Shown here piece by piece: positions 22,282-33,869 of a stretch of DNA of 64,000 bases. Numbering within the stretch: the first letter of the stretch is position 1; every line of letters starts with the position of its first letter. The stretch spans positions 496,001 to 560,000 of the forward strand of contig NZ_CP018022.1 of the NCBI RefSeq assembly GCF_001886495.1, written 5' to 3'. Below the pieces are notes generated by a model. The model searched no databases and was not told where the DNA came from. It saw only the letters and a list, made by a program, of their open reading frames with translations. A program made the position numbers and the translations under genes. Source of the DNA: Spiroplasma sp. NBRC 100390. Its GTDB lineage: Bacteria > Bacillota_I > Bacilli_A > Mycoplasmatales > Mycoplasmataceae.

Positions 22282-23526
22282 ATGAAAGGGATTAACAAGA
22301 GGAAAAATATTTCCGAAACCAATATTTTAGTTGCAAAAGAGTATGACCAAAAATTTAGTAATGTTGAGTTAGATTATCAAAGGGTAGATAAACGAACGTC
22401 GTGACTTGCTGAGATGAAATATAGAACTACTATGTTTAATCATCATCGGCGTGAGTTTTTTGATCGTTTTCCATTATTAGGTTATTCGTTAAAAAGAATC
22501 TTTTTTGCCATCATTACATTATTATTAGCAATTTGTGTTATTTTTATTTTATTACGATTAGTAACACCAGATGATATTTATATTTCCGATATTGATATTA
22601 ATAAATTAAATATTCTACCAGGAACGCCAGAATATAATAATTTATTAGAGCAAAGAATGAAAATCTTTGGTGTATATGGTTCAATTTGGACCCAACTAGG
22701 GACATATTTATATAATATTATGCCTTTTATTAAAAAAACAATTATTGTTAATAGTGCTTTTGACCCAGTAACTGGACAATTAGTTGGAGAAAAAATTACA
22801 ACATTTTTTTACTTAGGGGTAGTTTTTTCAACTGCTGTTGCGCAACCAGGTGAACTAGTATCCGAAATTTTTGCTAGAGCAATTCCATATTCATTTGCTT
22901 TTGGTTCAATTGCCGTTTTATTAGCTTATTTAATTGGTGTTCCATTAGGAATTATTTCTGCTAAACATAAGGAACGCAGCGTTGATAATACCATTAATGC
23001 TGCTTCGATTATCTTTTTAGCAATTCCACCAGTTGTTTTGGTGGTGGGAGTTTATCTAATTTCAATTAATGTTTTCTATGCTCATGGATTATTTAGTTCA
23101 GGTACTTTTGATACTAAATTTTGACCAGTTTTTGCGATTTTTCTAATGATTACACCGCCAATTGTACTTAACACAAGACGGTATGTCATTGATGAAATGA
23201 CCGCTGATTATACCAATTTTGCGTTATCAAAAGGGATGACTAATCGTTATATTTTTTATATTCATATTTTCCGTAATGCTGGAATTCGAATCTTTCGATT
23301 ATTACCAACTGCTTTTGTAACAACTATTTTTGGAGCAAGTATTTTTGCAGAACAAAACTGATCAATTCCGGGAATGAGTAAATTCATTGTTTCTGGAGTC
23401 GGAAATAAAGACTCCTTTGTCGTCATGGGCTATATCTTATTAACAGCAACTTCTGGAATTGTTACTAGTTTATTAGCAGATATCATTATGGCGGTTTTAG
23501 ATCCCCGTGTAAAATTAACAAAATAG
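22282..23526 (+). CDS. oppB: Oligopeptide ABC transporter permease OppB
   Basis: A 414-residue integral membrane subunit of a peptide importer. A 60-residue hydrophilic N-terminus is followed by a helix at about 72-95, a long extracytoplasmic loop, and five more helices in the C-terminal half. The coupling segment reads TADYTNFALSKGMTNRYIFY with the conserved A-x(2-3)-K-G pattern. AAGGAGGGG precedes the ATG. The first gene of oppBCDFA; oppC follows after 13 bases. The N-terminal extension and longer first loop are typical of mollicute OppB. Confidence 0.93.
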
Positions 23527-23539
23527 AGAGAGGAACAAG

Positions 23540-24532
23540 ATGATGAAAAGAATTACAGACGAAGAATTATTTGATTTTCAAAACTATGATGTGGATAATT
23601 TAGATTCAAGTTTATTTGAAATTGTCGGTCCTCAAATCGAAGAAAATGAACGAATTTCAACGAAGTCATATAGTTATTGAAAAGTCGTTGGAAGAATCTT
23701 AATTGCTAAAAAAACATTTATTATTTGTTTATTATTATTAATTGCTATTGTTTTATTAACTGCAATTGTCCCAATTGGCAAAGTTGCTAATCCGTTACCA
23801 GCGGATTTACCAATTCCAAATTATCAACAACCATTAGCACCAAGTGTGACTTATTTATTTGGTTTAGGAATGAATGGAGAAAATTATTGAGATAAAATCT
23901 GAATTGGAATGCGGACTACCTTATTATTTACTTTAATTATTGCCTTAATCCAAATTTTATTAGGAGTCATTATTGGTTCAATTTGAGGATTTTATAAAAA
24001 ATTTGATATTTTATTTATTGAAATTACTAGATTTTTAAATTTAGTACCAACTTTAATTTTATGATTAATTATTATTTTTGCCTTAGGGAAATCAATGATT
24101 ATAATTATCTTTGCTGTATCCTTGACGAGCTGGATTACTTTGGCCGAAGTTATTCGTGTTCAAATTATTCTAGTTCGTAATACAGAGTATAATCTTGCTT
24201 CAAAGATGTTAGGAACATCAGGACCGAAAATTGTTGCAAAAAATATTATGCCTCGTATTTTGCCATTAATTATTCAAACTGCATCATTTGCTGTGCCAAT
24301 GGCAATTGCAATTGATTCAACTTTAAATTACTTTAATTTTGGCTTTATTCAAGGACGTGAAAATACAACATTAGGATTTATTTTAAACGAAGTATTAGCG
24401 TCAAGTAAATGACAAGATTTTCCTCATTTATTAATTATTCCAGTTTGTTTCATTGCTGGAACATCGGTTTTATTTTTCTTATTTGGGAAAGTATTTGCTG
24501 ATTCACTAGATCCAAAAAACCATTATAAATAA
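23540..24532 (+). CDS. oppC: Oligopeptide ABC transporter permease OppC
   Basis: A 330-residue partner of OppB, with about 55 cytosolic residues and then six helices. The coupling segment is around EYNLASKMLGTSGPKIVAKNI, the permease EAA-loop pattern. Ends ADSLDPKNHYK as OppC proteins often do. Two adjacent ATGs at 23540 and 23543 are possible; both follow GAGAGGAA. Part of the opp operon, 26 bases before oppD. Confidence 0.93.
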
Positions 24533-24558
24533 AAAAGTATTAAAGGAGATATCGCGTT

Positions 24559-26262
24559 ATGAAAAAAGAAATTGTAATTTCAATTAAAAAATTAGTTATA
24601 AAGTTTAAAACTCGAGCGAATGTTTTAACAGCAATTCGTAACATTTCATTTGATATTTATGATGGTGAAACATTGGCAATTGTTGGAGAATCGGGAAGTG
24701 GAAAGTCAGTAATGACAAAAACTTTTACAAATATGTTAGAAAATAATGGCTGAATTAGTAATGGGGCAATTGTATATTCACCATCAACTAATATTTTAGC
24801 CGACGAGTTAACTTACTTTAAAAAACCAGTCCACTTAGTTGATTTTCATAAAATTTTATTGGATAGTAGCTTACGAAAAAGTATTATTAAATATAATAAA
24901 AAATTAATTGCAAAAACAGAACAAAAGATTAAAATAATCAATAGTTTACAATTAGAGACAGTTAAAACAGAACTTACACAGTTAAAAACAAAAGAACAAG
25001 AATTAAAAAAGCAAATTAATTTTACACATTCAAATCGTTTGAATAATAAATTAGTAAAAATTAGTACTCAATTAAAAAGTATGCAAAAGAATCAAACAAT
25101 GTTATTGGATTCTGAACTTAAAGCGAAAAATATTGAATTGTTGCAAAGTCGAATTACTGATTATGCTAATGAAATTAGTAAGATGAAAAATTTAACATGA
25201 GTAGAAAAACATTTATTAAATAAAAATATGTTGTTTTTAAAAAAATATTTTGAAGAGCAAATAGTTCCAACCGATGAAGAATTTAAAAATATTAGAACTT
25301 ATTTTAGTAAAACAATTTTTACTGATGGTGTTCGTTATCGAATTAATAAAATGAATCTTTTAATGTTTTCAGAACAACCATTAAATGTTCGTGATTTTAA
25401 TAATTTGTGAGAAGAATGAAGTCTAATTAAAAATTTTGGATTTATTAACAAATTAAAAGCGGCAAAACAAATTAGTAAGTTACGAGGACAAACAATTGCA
25501 ACAATTTTTCAAGATCCAATGACATCTTTGAATCCATTATTATCGGTTGGGTTTCAAATTTCAGAAGTATTACGAAAACATCGTAAGTTTTCTCGTTCAG
25601 CAGCAAAAAAACTTGCGATTGAATTATTAGAAAAAGTTGGAATTTCAAATGCAAAAAAACGTTACCATGATATTCCAGGAATGTATTCAGGGGGAATGCG
25701 TCAACGGGTTGTTATTGCGATTGCATTAGCTTGTCAACCAAAGGTTTTAATTTGTGATGAACCAACAACTGCTTTGGATGTAACAATTCAAGCTCAAATT
25801 TTAGATTTAATTAAAGAATTACAAAAAGAGTATAAATTTACAATTATTTTTATTACTCATGACTTAGGAGTTGTTGCGAATATCGCTGATCGGGTAGCTG
25901 TAATGTATGCCGGGCAAATTATTGAATATGGTACTGTTAATGAAATCTTTTTTGATCCAAAACATCCTTATACATGAGCTTTATTATCTTCATTACCACA
26001 ATTTGGAGAAAAAGGTGAAGAACTTTATTCAATTCCTGGTTCACCACCGTCGCTATATGCTAAAGTTTATGGTGACCCCTTTGCACCACGAAATCAATAT
26101 GCGATGAAAATTGATTATTTATTAGAACCACCAATGTTTAAAGTAACTGAAACCCATTATGCAAAAACATGATTATTAGATCCACGAGCAACAAAAGTGG
26201 AAAAACCAAAACAATTACGACAGTTGGAAAAACTTAAAAATGATGCAAAGGTAGGTGATTAA
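24559..26262 (+). CDS. oppD: Oligopeptide ABC transporter ATP-binding protein OppD with coiled-coil insertion
   Basis: A 567-residue ATPase powering peptide import. Walker A GESGSGKS is at about 41-48, Q-loop IFQDPMTSLNP near 316, signature YSGGMRQR near 377 and Walker B LICDEPTTALD near 398, followed by the C-terminal oligopeptide-transporter extension. Between Walker A and the Q-loop lies an extra 235 or so residues, rich in Lys, Gln and Leu with heptad-like coiled coil; ordinary OppD proteins are about 330-350 residues. Large inserts at this place are known in mollicute OppD and OppF. The core motifs are all intact, so the protein should be active. Confidence 0.93.
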
Positions 26263-26263
26263 G

Positions 26264-28483
26264 ATGAACAGGAACGAACAAGAACAATTTATTATGGTTC
26301 GCGATTTGTTAATTCAATTTCGCCAAAAAAATAAAAAAGTAAATGCTGTTAAAAGAGCAAATTTTGATATTTATCGGGGGGAAGTTTTTAGTATTGTTGG
26401 AGAATCGGGAAGTGGTAAGACAACAATTGGTCGTGCCATTGCTGGGGTTCAGGCAATTAAAGATGGAACTGTTTATATGAATCGTCGAGTACTACGAGGA
26501 AAACCACCGCAATTATATAAAATTAATTTACATATTAATGAACAATTTCGTCTTTTAAAAAGTAATAATATGTTACTAAATAAAAACTTAAGTAATTATA
26601 TTAATAATTTAAAAATTAGTTATTATCGCTATTTTGAAAATAAGCACTATGTGGTTAGTACAAAGGAATTAATTCCTTATGAAGCAAAGCAACATACAAT
26701 TACTAGTGATAATGTTTTAAGTAAAGTTGATTTATTAAATTTTAATCATAGTAAAAATAATTTTGCTTTAGTAAAAGAAATGTATGAAAATAATTTAATT
26801 TTATTAAAAGAAATTTTAAAAAACTACCAACGAATTTTACGATTTGTTACTAATTTACACGAATGAATTCCAACTTTATCGTTAGAGTTAGAAACAGAAA
26901 TTAAAATGCGAGTACAAGAAAATATTGAAATTATTGAAAAATGTATTTTATTAGGACATCAAATTTATAAAATTCTATTAAAATTAGATCAAATTCGAAA
27001 TGAATTAAAAGATAACTTTGTTCTTATCCAAACAAAAAAATATTATGACGAATCTTTTCAAGAATTAGAAAAGTTGTTGCCAGTTCATAATAAGTTATTA
27101 GATAATGTTAAAAATATTACTAAAAATCAACGTAAAGCTTTTATTCTTTTTGTTCCAATATCAAAACGAATGAAATATATTTTTGCTTATAACAAACGTT
27201 ATAATGTTTTTAAAAAAGATTTTGAAAAAGAATACTTGAAACAGTTAAAGAAGTTACAACTAGATTCAGCAGCAAATGCACAAGCAATTAATAGTTTACA
27301 AGAAAAATATGCTAATAGTTTGGTAAAAACATCTATTTCAGCAACTGCTTGTGCCAATTTATTAACAGCCTCTGATTTTAAAACAACATTAGTTGCACTA
27401 TCTGATGATGAGTGTAGTTTGGCGTTAAAAGATATTTTGACAGCGATAAAAGATAAGGACCAATTACAAGTAACGTTAAATGATTTATCTTATTTAGCCA
27501 GACATGATGTTTTTCGTGATCAAGCAACAATTAAATTATATTATTCATGAATTAAAAAGGAATATAAATATTCAGGTGCTGAAATTGCTGATTCAAATCG
27601 ATTGTTAGATTTATTAGATTTACCATTAATTGATGAAATTGTGAAGGAATCTGAACTTTTTAAATTACCAACACAACGTGAAAATCGTGAACAGAAGAAA
27701 AAAATTCAAATGATTTTTCAAGATCCATCCTCGTCATTAAACGATCGGATTTCTGTTGCTGAAATTGTTGGTGAAGGGTTAAATAATTTTCCTGAATTAT
27801 ATAAAACTGATGAAGCTCGAAATTTATATTTAAATTATTATAATAATAATTTAGGTAAAAACGAAAAACCATTAACATTAGAAGCGGTTAATGATAAGAA
27901 TGTAAAAAATTTTCTAATTTTAAATATTTTAAAAGAAGTTGGTTTACTACCAGAACACTTATCACGTTATTCACATGAATTTTCTGGTGGACAACGCCAA
28001 CGAATTGGGATTGCACGAGCTTTAATTATGAAACCACAATTTATTATTGCTGATGAACCAATCTCAGCGTTAGATGTTTCAATTCGTGCCCAAGTTTTAA
28101 ATTTATTAAAAAAATTTCAACAAAAATATAATTTAACTTATATTTTTGTTGCTCATGATTTATCTGTTGTTCGCTTTATTGCTGATCGGATTGCGGTAAT
28201 TTATCATGGTCAGTTAGTTGAATTAGCGTCGGCAGAAGAATTATTTGCAAATCCATTGCATCCTTACACTCGAGCATTATTATCAGCAATTCCATTACCT
28301 AATCCAAATTATGAAAAGGAGAAAGTTCATTTTATTTATGAACCAGAAAAAGAACATTGAGATTATTTGTTTGATTTACCCGAGTTTACTGAAATTAAAA
28401 CAGGGCATTATTTATTTGGTAACTCTCGTGAAATTGCTGCGGCAAAAAATAAAATAATTGTCGCAAAAGAGAAGGAGGCATAA
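26264..28483 (+). CDS. oppF: Oligopeptide ABC transporter ATP-binding protein OppF with very large insertion
   Basis: A 739-residue ATPase, over twice the usual OppF length. Walker [10 protein letters not shown] is at about 46-54, Q-loop [11 protein letters not shown] near 484, signature FSGGQRQR near 573 and Walker [12 protein letters not shown] near 594. The insertion of roughly 390 residues sits between Walker A and the Q-loop, as in OppD, and is Lys/Leu/Asn rich and largely helical. The ATG at 26264 lies one base after the oppD stop; the GTG at 26255 is less likely because AGGTAGGTGA suits the ATG. It pairs with OppD in the importer. Confidence 0.93.
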
Positions 28484-28485
28484 CC

Positions 28486-30660
28486 ATGTTAAAAAAGAAA
28501 TTAGCGCTTTTTGCAAGTTTAACAGCAATTACAACTGTAACTCCCTTGGTAGTATCATGTGGAATTAGTTTGGATCGGTTAGCTAATCGTTTAAATTATG
28601 ATAATGTTTTTCGTTCGATGTTTAAATATCCTTTAACATCATGATCAAGTGGGACAACAATGCAAGTAGAAGATAACAAAATTTTAGCAGATTTAGTTGG
28701 AACCTTAGTCGCAACAGATAAATATAATCGTAGTTTTGGGGACATTGCTGTTCAAACAGATAAATCATCAAAATATGTTGGTCAACCAAATGCTAATGCG
28801 AGTGAATGAAAATATCAAATTTCTTCTGCAGCAAAATGGTTTGATTATCGCGGTAATTTTCAACGCAATATTAAAGCAAGCGATATGATTAATACCGCTA
28901 AGTTTGTTTTATTTCCAAAAAACTTATCCGCAACAGCTGGGATTTGACGAACTTTTATCGCGGGAGCACAAGAAATTTGAGATTATTTTCAAGCTGGTAA
29001 ATATCAACCTGATTATTATAATGACCCAATTTGAAGTAAATTAGGGATGAGTGTTAATGCGGCAGATGATGAAATTACAATTAAATTAGCAAAACCAGCA
29101 GAGTATTTTGATACTTTGATGACTTATTTAGCATTTGCGCCAATGCCAGAAAAAGCAGTATTACAAGGTTATAATTATGGAACAAACTTTAAAAATATTT
29201 GATATTCGGGAGCATATTTAGTTGAAAAATATAGTTCAACTTCGCAAATTTTATTACGAAAAAACTCTGAATACCGCCATGCAAATTTAACTTATATTGA
29301 TAAGTTAAATTATACATATTTAGCAAACAATGATGTTTCGCGTGAACGAGTGTTATTTGAATCAGGTGATGTTAATGATTTTATTGTTCAACCAACTGAT
29401 ACGAATGGGTGAGGGAAATATGTTGGTCCAAATCCAGCTAATCCAATCTTTAGTGGTGCTTCAAGTATTATTAATCCGGACCCAACAACTTATACCATAA
29501 TGTTTAATTATGCTAATGCTAATATTTTAAGTAATAACAGTAGTTTGGTGCAACAAGCCTTAAATGCTAGTAAAGCACTACAATATGATAAAATTCGAAA
29601 ATACTTAGCAACTCATTTAGACCGTAGTAAGTTTGTAAAATATTATTCAGAAGCCTTAGATGATTCACCAACATCAAAATTTTTACGAAATGTTTATACT
29701 GCCCGTTATTTTGTTAAGAATGGTAATGTTGATTATGCTACCTATGTTGAAGAAGAATATGCTAATAAGTATTTAAATGGTGATAAGCAAGCAAGCAGCC
29801 AGTTATTAAAAGATGGTAGTGATGCCTTGTATCTTAACCAGGATTTGTTAAAAAATGATCAGAACATTTTAGATGAAATTCGAACTTGGTTACAAAAAAA
29901 CACTGGTTCATCAAGTGTGGCAATTAAAATTTTAATGAACGGAGCATCAACTTTAACAACTAATCGTTTTTTATTAAATATGATTGATTCGTTTAATGCG
30001 GAAAATAATGTCATTAAAATTATTCCTGATATTACCGTTGATGCAACAGAATATAATAGTCGAACAAAAAAAGCAGATTGAGATATGCTTATTGGAGGTT
30101 GGTCACCAGATTATGCTGATCCATATACCTACTTACATACATTTTCTCTGGGGGGGGATTTACAATATTATTCAGGAACATCACGAATCTTTAGCGATTT
30201 AAAATTAGTAAATAATCAAGTCCCTGATTTTGCTGATATTAAAAATAAATTAAATAATCCATATTGAAATCAGTTAAAAAAAACCACAGCAATTGAAAGT
30301 TTTTATAATGTTTTTAAAAATTATACAAATGAAGTTACAGATGCTGATCATATTACTGATCCAAAATTGCTAACTGATCGTTATAAAGGTTTTGCCAAAG
30401 CAGAGTTTAATTCAATTTATACCGATTTTATCTTTATTCCAGCTTATGTTCCCAATGGTTCATATCAAATTCGAATTTCATATGTTACCCCTCGCACACA
30501 AATTACTGTTGGATATGGAAGTTCAAAATATAAACACTGAGGAATGGAATTAAATTGGTATTTATTAACCGCTCGTGAACGTCAAATTATTGAGGCACGG
30601 TATCAACAACAATTAGCAATTATTCAAACTGATTATGCTGCTTTTAGGGAGGATTATTAG
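28486..30660 (+). CDS. oppA: Oligopeptide-binding lipoprotein OppA
   Basis: A 724-residue substrate-binding lipoprotein of the Opp importer. The signal peptide ends in LVVSC (lipid-Cys25). The body has the solute-binding protein family 5 layout, with NIKASDMINTAKFV and a region around WYSGAYLVEKYSSTSQILLRKNSEY that matches the family's GPYxLxxW...L.rN..Y pattern, and GGWSPDYADPYTYLHTF near residue 540. GAAGGAGG precedes the ATG. The stop overlaps the ribosome site of the next lipoprotein. Confidence 0.93.
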
Positions 30661-30661
30661 A

Positions 30662-31312
30662 ATGAAAAAGTTATTAACAATGTTTAGTGCTTTAACGGTG
30701 TTCAGTGCTCCGATAACAGCTGTTAGTTGTGGTAATTTTGAAACTCGTGATCGTAGTAAGATTTCATTAACGTTATTTAAAACACAATTAGCATTAATTC
30801 CTGTTTTTGATAAAACCGGAACAATTACAACCGTAACTGAACCAATTTTTCAAAACGCAATTTATGGAGCGTTAGAAACAAATGAATATCGTGGCGAAGT
30901 GGTTAGTAATGAATTAGAATTTACTTATTATAAACAAGGAACAACCCCAACTAGTTGAACTGATTTAAGTTGACAGGCAATCCCTAATGGGGGAGAAAAG
31001 ACAACTTTAATTAAGGTAAAGATTACGGCAAGGGCAACGAGTGTTCATTTTGCTAATTCAACTGAAATTATTACAATGGCATTATATCGAACACAACCAA
31101 CTGATTTAGCAACAATTAAATTTAATTATGAAGAAAAAATTTTAAAAACATTACCAGTTACGGAAATGATGCAATATTTTGCTGTTTTAAATCCAACATT
31201 TTATTTTACGACTCGTCATTTTGAGATTAAAAAAACAGCAACCGCTGTTGAGATTAGGGCTGCTAAAAATTCAGAACGTTATATTGGGACAAGTGTTATT
31301 ACTTGAAGTTAA
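30662..31312 (+). CDS. Lipoprotein downstream of oppA, unknown function
   Basis: A 216-residue lipoprotein with an AVSC lipobox (Cys23). The ATG at 30662 follows AGGGAGG, located inside the end of oppA, so the two are translationally close. The mature protein has no recognised domain. Its place at the end of the opp operon suggests an accessory role in peptide binding or anchoring, an inference from position only. Confidence 0.83.
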
Positions 31313-31320
31313 CACATGTT

Positions 31321-31353
31321 GGTGCAATTCAATGCAAGAATTAACACCTTTTT
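31321..31353 (+). terminator. Terminator of the opp operon
   Basis: GGTG-c-AATTC pairs with GAATT-aa-CACC around a 7-base loop and is followed by TTTTT, 8 bases after the last stop. Confidence 0.85.
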
Positions 31354-31437
31354 CTTTTTTAAAAAATTAGGGCTTAAAAAGATAAGAAAAAAATTAACAA
31401 GTTGTCTTACTATCTTTATTTATTATTAAAATTAGGT

Positions 31438-31443
31438 TATAAT
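31438..31443 (+). promoter_or_regulatory. -10 box (TATAAT) for efp
   Basis: TATAAT with an upstream TTAGGT lies 36 bases before the efp ATG. No convincing -35 box. Confidence 0.5.
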
Positions 31444-31478
31444 CATAAAAAAAGATAAGATAGAAAAGGAAGAAGAAA

Positions 31479-32048
31479 ATGATTAGTGTAAATGATTTCC
31501 GTCCAGGGTTAACGTTTCAATATGAAGGCAATATTTATGCTGTAGTTGAAGCACAACATTCAAAGTCAGGACGTGGGCAAGCACATGTTAAAACAAAAGT
31601 AAAAAATCTTCGTAGCAATGCTACAACAATGATTACCTTTACAGGGGGCGATAAAGTTGAGAAAGCAATGATTGACAAGGTTGAAATGCAATATTTATAT
31701 GACGATGGGGCCAATGTTATTTTTATGGATACCCAAAGTTATGAACAATTAGAAGTGCCATCAAGCAGATTAACATGAGAAAAAAACTTTTTAAAAGAAG
31801 GCATAATGGTTTCGGTAACAAAATATGATGGGGAAGTTTTAGGAATTATTTTACCTGATAAAGTTGATTTAATAATTACGGAAGCTGAAGCGGCAGTCAA
31901 AGGTGATACTAGTTCTGGAGCAATGAAAAAGGCTGTTTTAGAAACCGGATTAGAATTACAAGTACCGTTGTTTATTAAAGAAGGGGAACTAATTACTGTT
32001 TCAACAAGTGATGGGAAATATTCTGGTCGAGCAGAAAAAATAAAATAA
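31479..32048 (+). CDS. efp: Elongation factor P
   Basis: EF-P binds ribosomes stalled at polyproline stretches and helps peptide bond formation. The 189-residue protein has all three beta-barrel domains: the KOW-like N-terminus (VNDFRPGLTFQYEGNIYAVVEAQHSK), an OB domain, and the C-terminal TGLELQVPLFIKEGELITVSTSDGKYSGRA. The tip of the functional loop reads SKSGRGQAHV, where most bacteria have PGKG. So the usually modified Lys is an Arg and the Pro a Ser. GGAAGAAG precedes the ATG. Confidence 0.97.
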
Positions 32049-32066
32049 ATGTAAGGAGTGATTGAA

Positions 32067-32372
32067 ATGACTAATAATTTTAATGAGTTAACAATTGATA
32101 GTAATTATCGTGGTAGCATTGTTGTTAGTTTGTTGACAATTAAAAAAATTATTTTATATGCAATTCGTAATATTACCCATCAATATTTTGTTGATAAAGT
32201 TGAATGCCGAATGATTGATAATTCAATTTTACACATTTATATTAGTGGAAAAATATTACGAGAAGAAGGCTTAAATGAGTTAACCGAAGAAATTAATGAA
32301 GCAATTATGAAAGAATTAAGTTACTCATTACAAATTAAACCAAAAAATATTAGTATTGCTTATCGTCACTAA
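32067..32372 (+). CDS. Asp23/Gls24-like (YqhY-type) small protein
   Basis: A 101-residue protein with the size and pattern of the Asp23/YqhY family. It has a beta strand start (NYRGSIVVSLLTIKKII), a short helix, and a C-terminal helix and strand. In Firmicutes a yqhY gene commonly lies near efp, which supports the call. The ATG at 32067 follows AAGGAG; the earlier GTG at 32058 overlaps that site. The function of the family is unsettled; a link to envelope stress or lipid synthesis is reported in Bacillus-type bacteria. Assignment is moderate. Confidence 0.6.
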   Translation: MTNNFNELTIDSNYRGSIVVSLLTIKKIILYAIRNITHQYFVDKVECRMIDNSILHIYISGKILREEGLNELTEEINEAIMKELSYSLQIKPKNISIAYRH

Positions 32373-32412
32373 GTTATAGTTTTAAAAAATTAGCAGATAA
32401 ATTATTATTTAC

Positions 32413-32437
32413 GAAAATCTTCAGATTTTCTTTTTTT
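32413..32437 (+). terminator. Terminator of the efp operon
   Basis: GAAAATC pairs with GATTTTC around a 4-base loop and is followed by TTTTTTT. Confidence 0.9.
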
Positions 32438-32491
32438 GTACTTATATTAAAAATAATTTTTTATAAAGTCTAAAAATTTTTCTTTTTCCAT

Positions 32492-32497
32492 TATAAT
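32492..32497 (+). promoter_or_regulatory. -10 box (TATAAT) upstream of the DUF1600-type gene
   Basis: TATAAT after a pyrimidine-rich stretch; the transcript would carry the small reading frame at 32614 and then the gene at 32778. Confidence 0.45.
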
Positions 32498-32613
32498 ATA
32501 ATTGTGTAAGTATCAATTACTTATACTTAGAAATAACTAATGAAGAAATAATATTTAAAATTTTAAAGAAGGTAAAACAGATCATGTTTAAGGAGAAAGG
32601 GAAATTAATAAAA

Positions 32614-32775
32614 ATGATCAAAGAAAAAAATAGAGTTATTACTCAACAAATTAATAATAACTTTTTGTATTATCGTTATAATATGTTCTTTAATAACAAT
32701 TTAATTATTAAAAAAATATTTAAAATAAGATTGATATTAAGTTTAAACAATTGATGTTTTGGTAGAATTCATTAA
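32614..32775 (+). CDS. Possible small protein (53 residues), doubtful
   Basis: An ATG with AAGGAG about 20 bases upstream, or an in-frame ATG at 32584, opens a 53-codon frame of basic, Ile/Asn-rich composition that reads one TGA as Trp and ends 2 bases before the next gene. No family is recognised. It could instead be leader sequence. Listed because position and spacing fit an operon. Confidence 0.3.
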
Positions 32776-32777
32776 TT

Positions 32778-33545
32778 ATGCAAATTTCTAATTGGAAGAA
32801 TATTATTAGAGAGAACAAATATTTTTTTAGTATTTTAACAATATTAATTATTTTTATTGCTTTTTTAATAACTGATTTAGTAATTATTATTAGAATCCCG
32901 AGTTTATTTGAATTTAGCTATGTTAAATATGCAAATGAAAGATTAGGGATTTATTATTCATATTTTACAACTCAAACTAATTATTTGGTAGTATTATATT
33001 TATTTATTTCTTTAATTATTATTAAGCGTGACTTAACATTTAAATTAAATTATCAACTTTTATTGGCAATTACAACATATATTACCATTACAATGTTAGT
33101 TTTTTGAACTGGTATTATTGGTAACTTTATTAAGATAGGGTTCACAGATTATTGACATATGCCTTATTCATGAATTAAAACAATAGTAGTTCATTTATTA
33201 GTACCAATCTTAATGATTTTAGTATATATTTTTATTAGTAGTCATCATGAATTAAAAGAATTAAAAACGTATCATAAATTATATTTATGATTAACCTTAA
33301 TTTATCCAGTACTGTATTTAATTATGGTGATGGTGAGAGGAACTATTCGCTATAATGCGGGCTTTTCTGCTGAAACTTCATTTCCATATTTTTTCTTAAA
33401 TTATCATAAATATGGGGTTGGTGTTTTTATTGGGGTGGTATTTTTGATTTTATTATTATGTATTGGATTACAATATTTTTATCTTTGAATTAATAATGTT
33501 CAATATAGAAGATTTGTTAAAAAGAAACCTTCTGAAGAAATATAA
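32778..33545 (+). CDS. DUF1600/Pr6Pr-like membrane protein
   Basis: A 255-residue membrane protein with six hydrophobic segments at about 20-40, 65-80, 92-115, 135-155, 165-185 and 210-235. The motif YYSYFTTQTNYLVVLYL resembles the YFT.QSN segment of the Pr6Pr (FAR-17a/AIG1-like) family, and mollicutes carry several such proteins annotated as DUF1600. No enzymatic role is established. There is no obvious Shine-Dalgarno; translation may be coupled to the small frame just upstream. Confidence 0.65.
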
Positions 33546-33721
33546 TCAGAGTTGATTATATTTTTTAAATAATGATAATTATAGATTTAAGTTGTTATTA
33601 TTTTTGAAGATAGTGTATCCCCTTTATTAAAACCAATTCTTTTTAAATAGGTTAGAATCAAAAGAAGAAATAATTAGTTTATTAAAACAAAAACTACTCC
33701 AATTAGTTTTAAAGACAATAC

Positions 33722-33749
33722 TTGCATTTTCATTTCAGATTGTTATAAT
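33722..33749 (+). promoter_or_regulatory. Promoter of the amino acid permease gene
   Basis: TTGCAT (33722-33727) and TATAAT (33744-33749) with a 16-base spacer form one of the best promoters in the window. A second TATAAT-like box lies near 33794. The interval 33546-33869 shows nothing else convincing. Confidence 0.75.
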
Positions 33750-33869
33750 CATAGTTAAATTATTTAGAAAAAAATTTAAATAATTTGAATGTTATAATTT
33801 AATTTTTATGTAAATATCATCAATTAAATATTAACGCTGTTTTTTAACTAGGAAGGAAAAAACTATTTT

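Noticed and set aside
33640-33784. Open stretch encoding a Leu/Lys-rich helix before the amino acid permease gene
   Set aside because: No start codon or ribosome site, and the permease promoter lies inside it. At most a gene relic.
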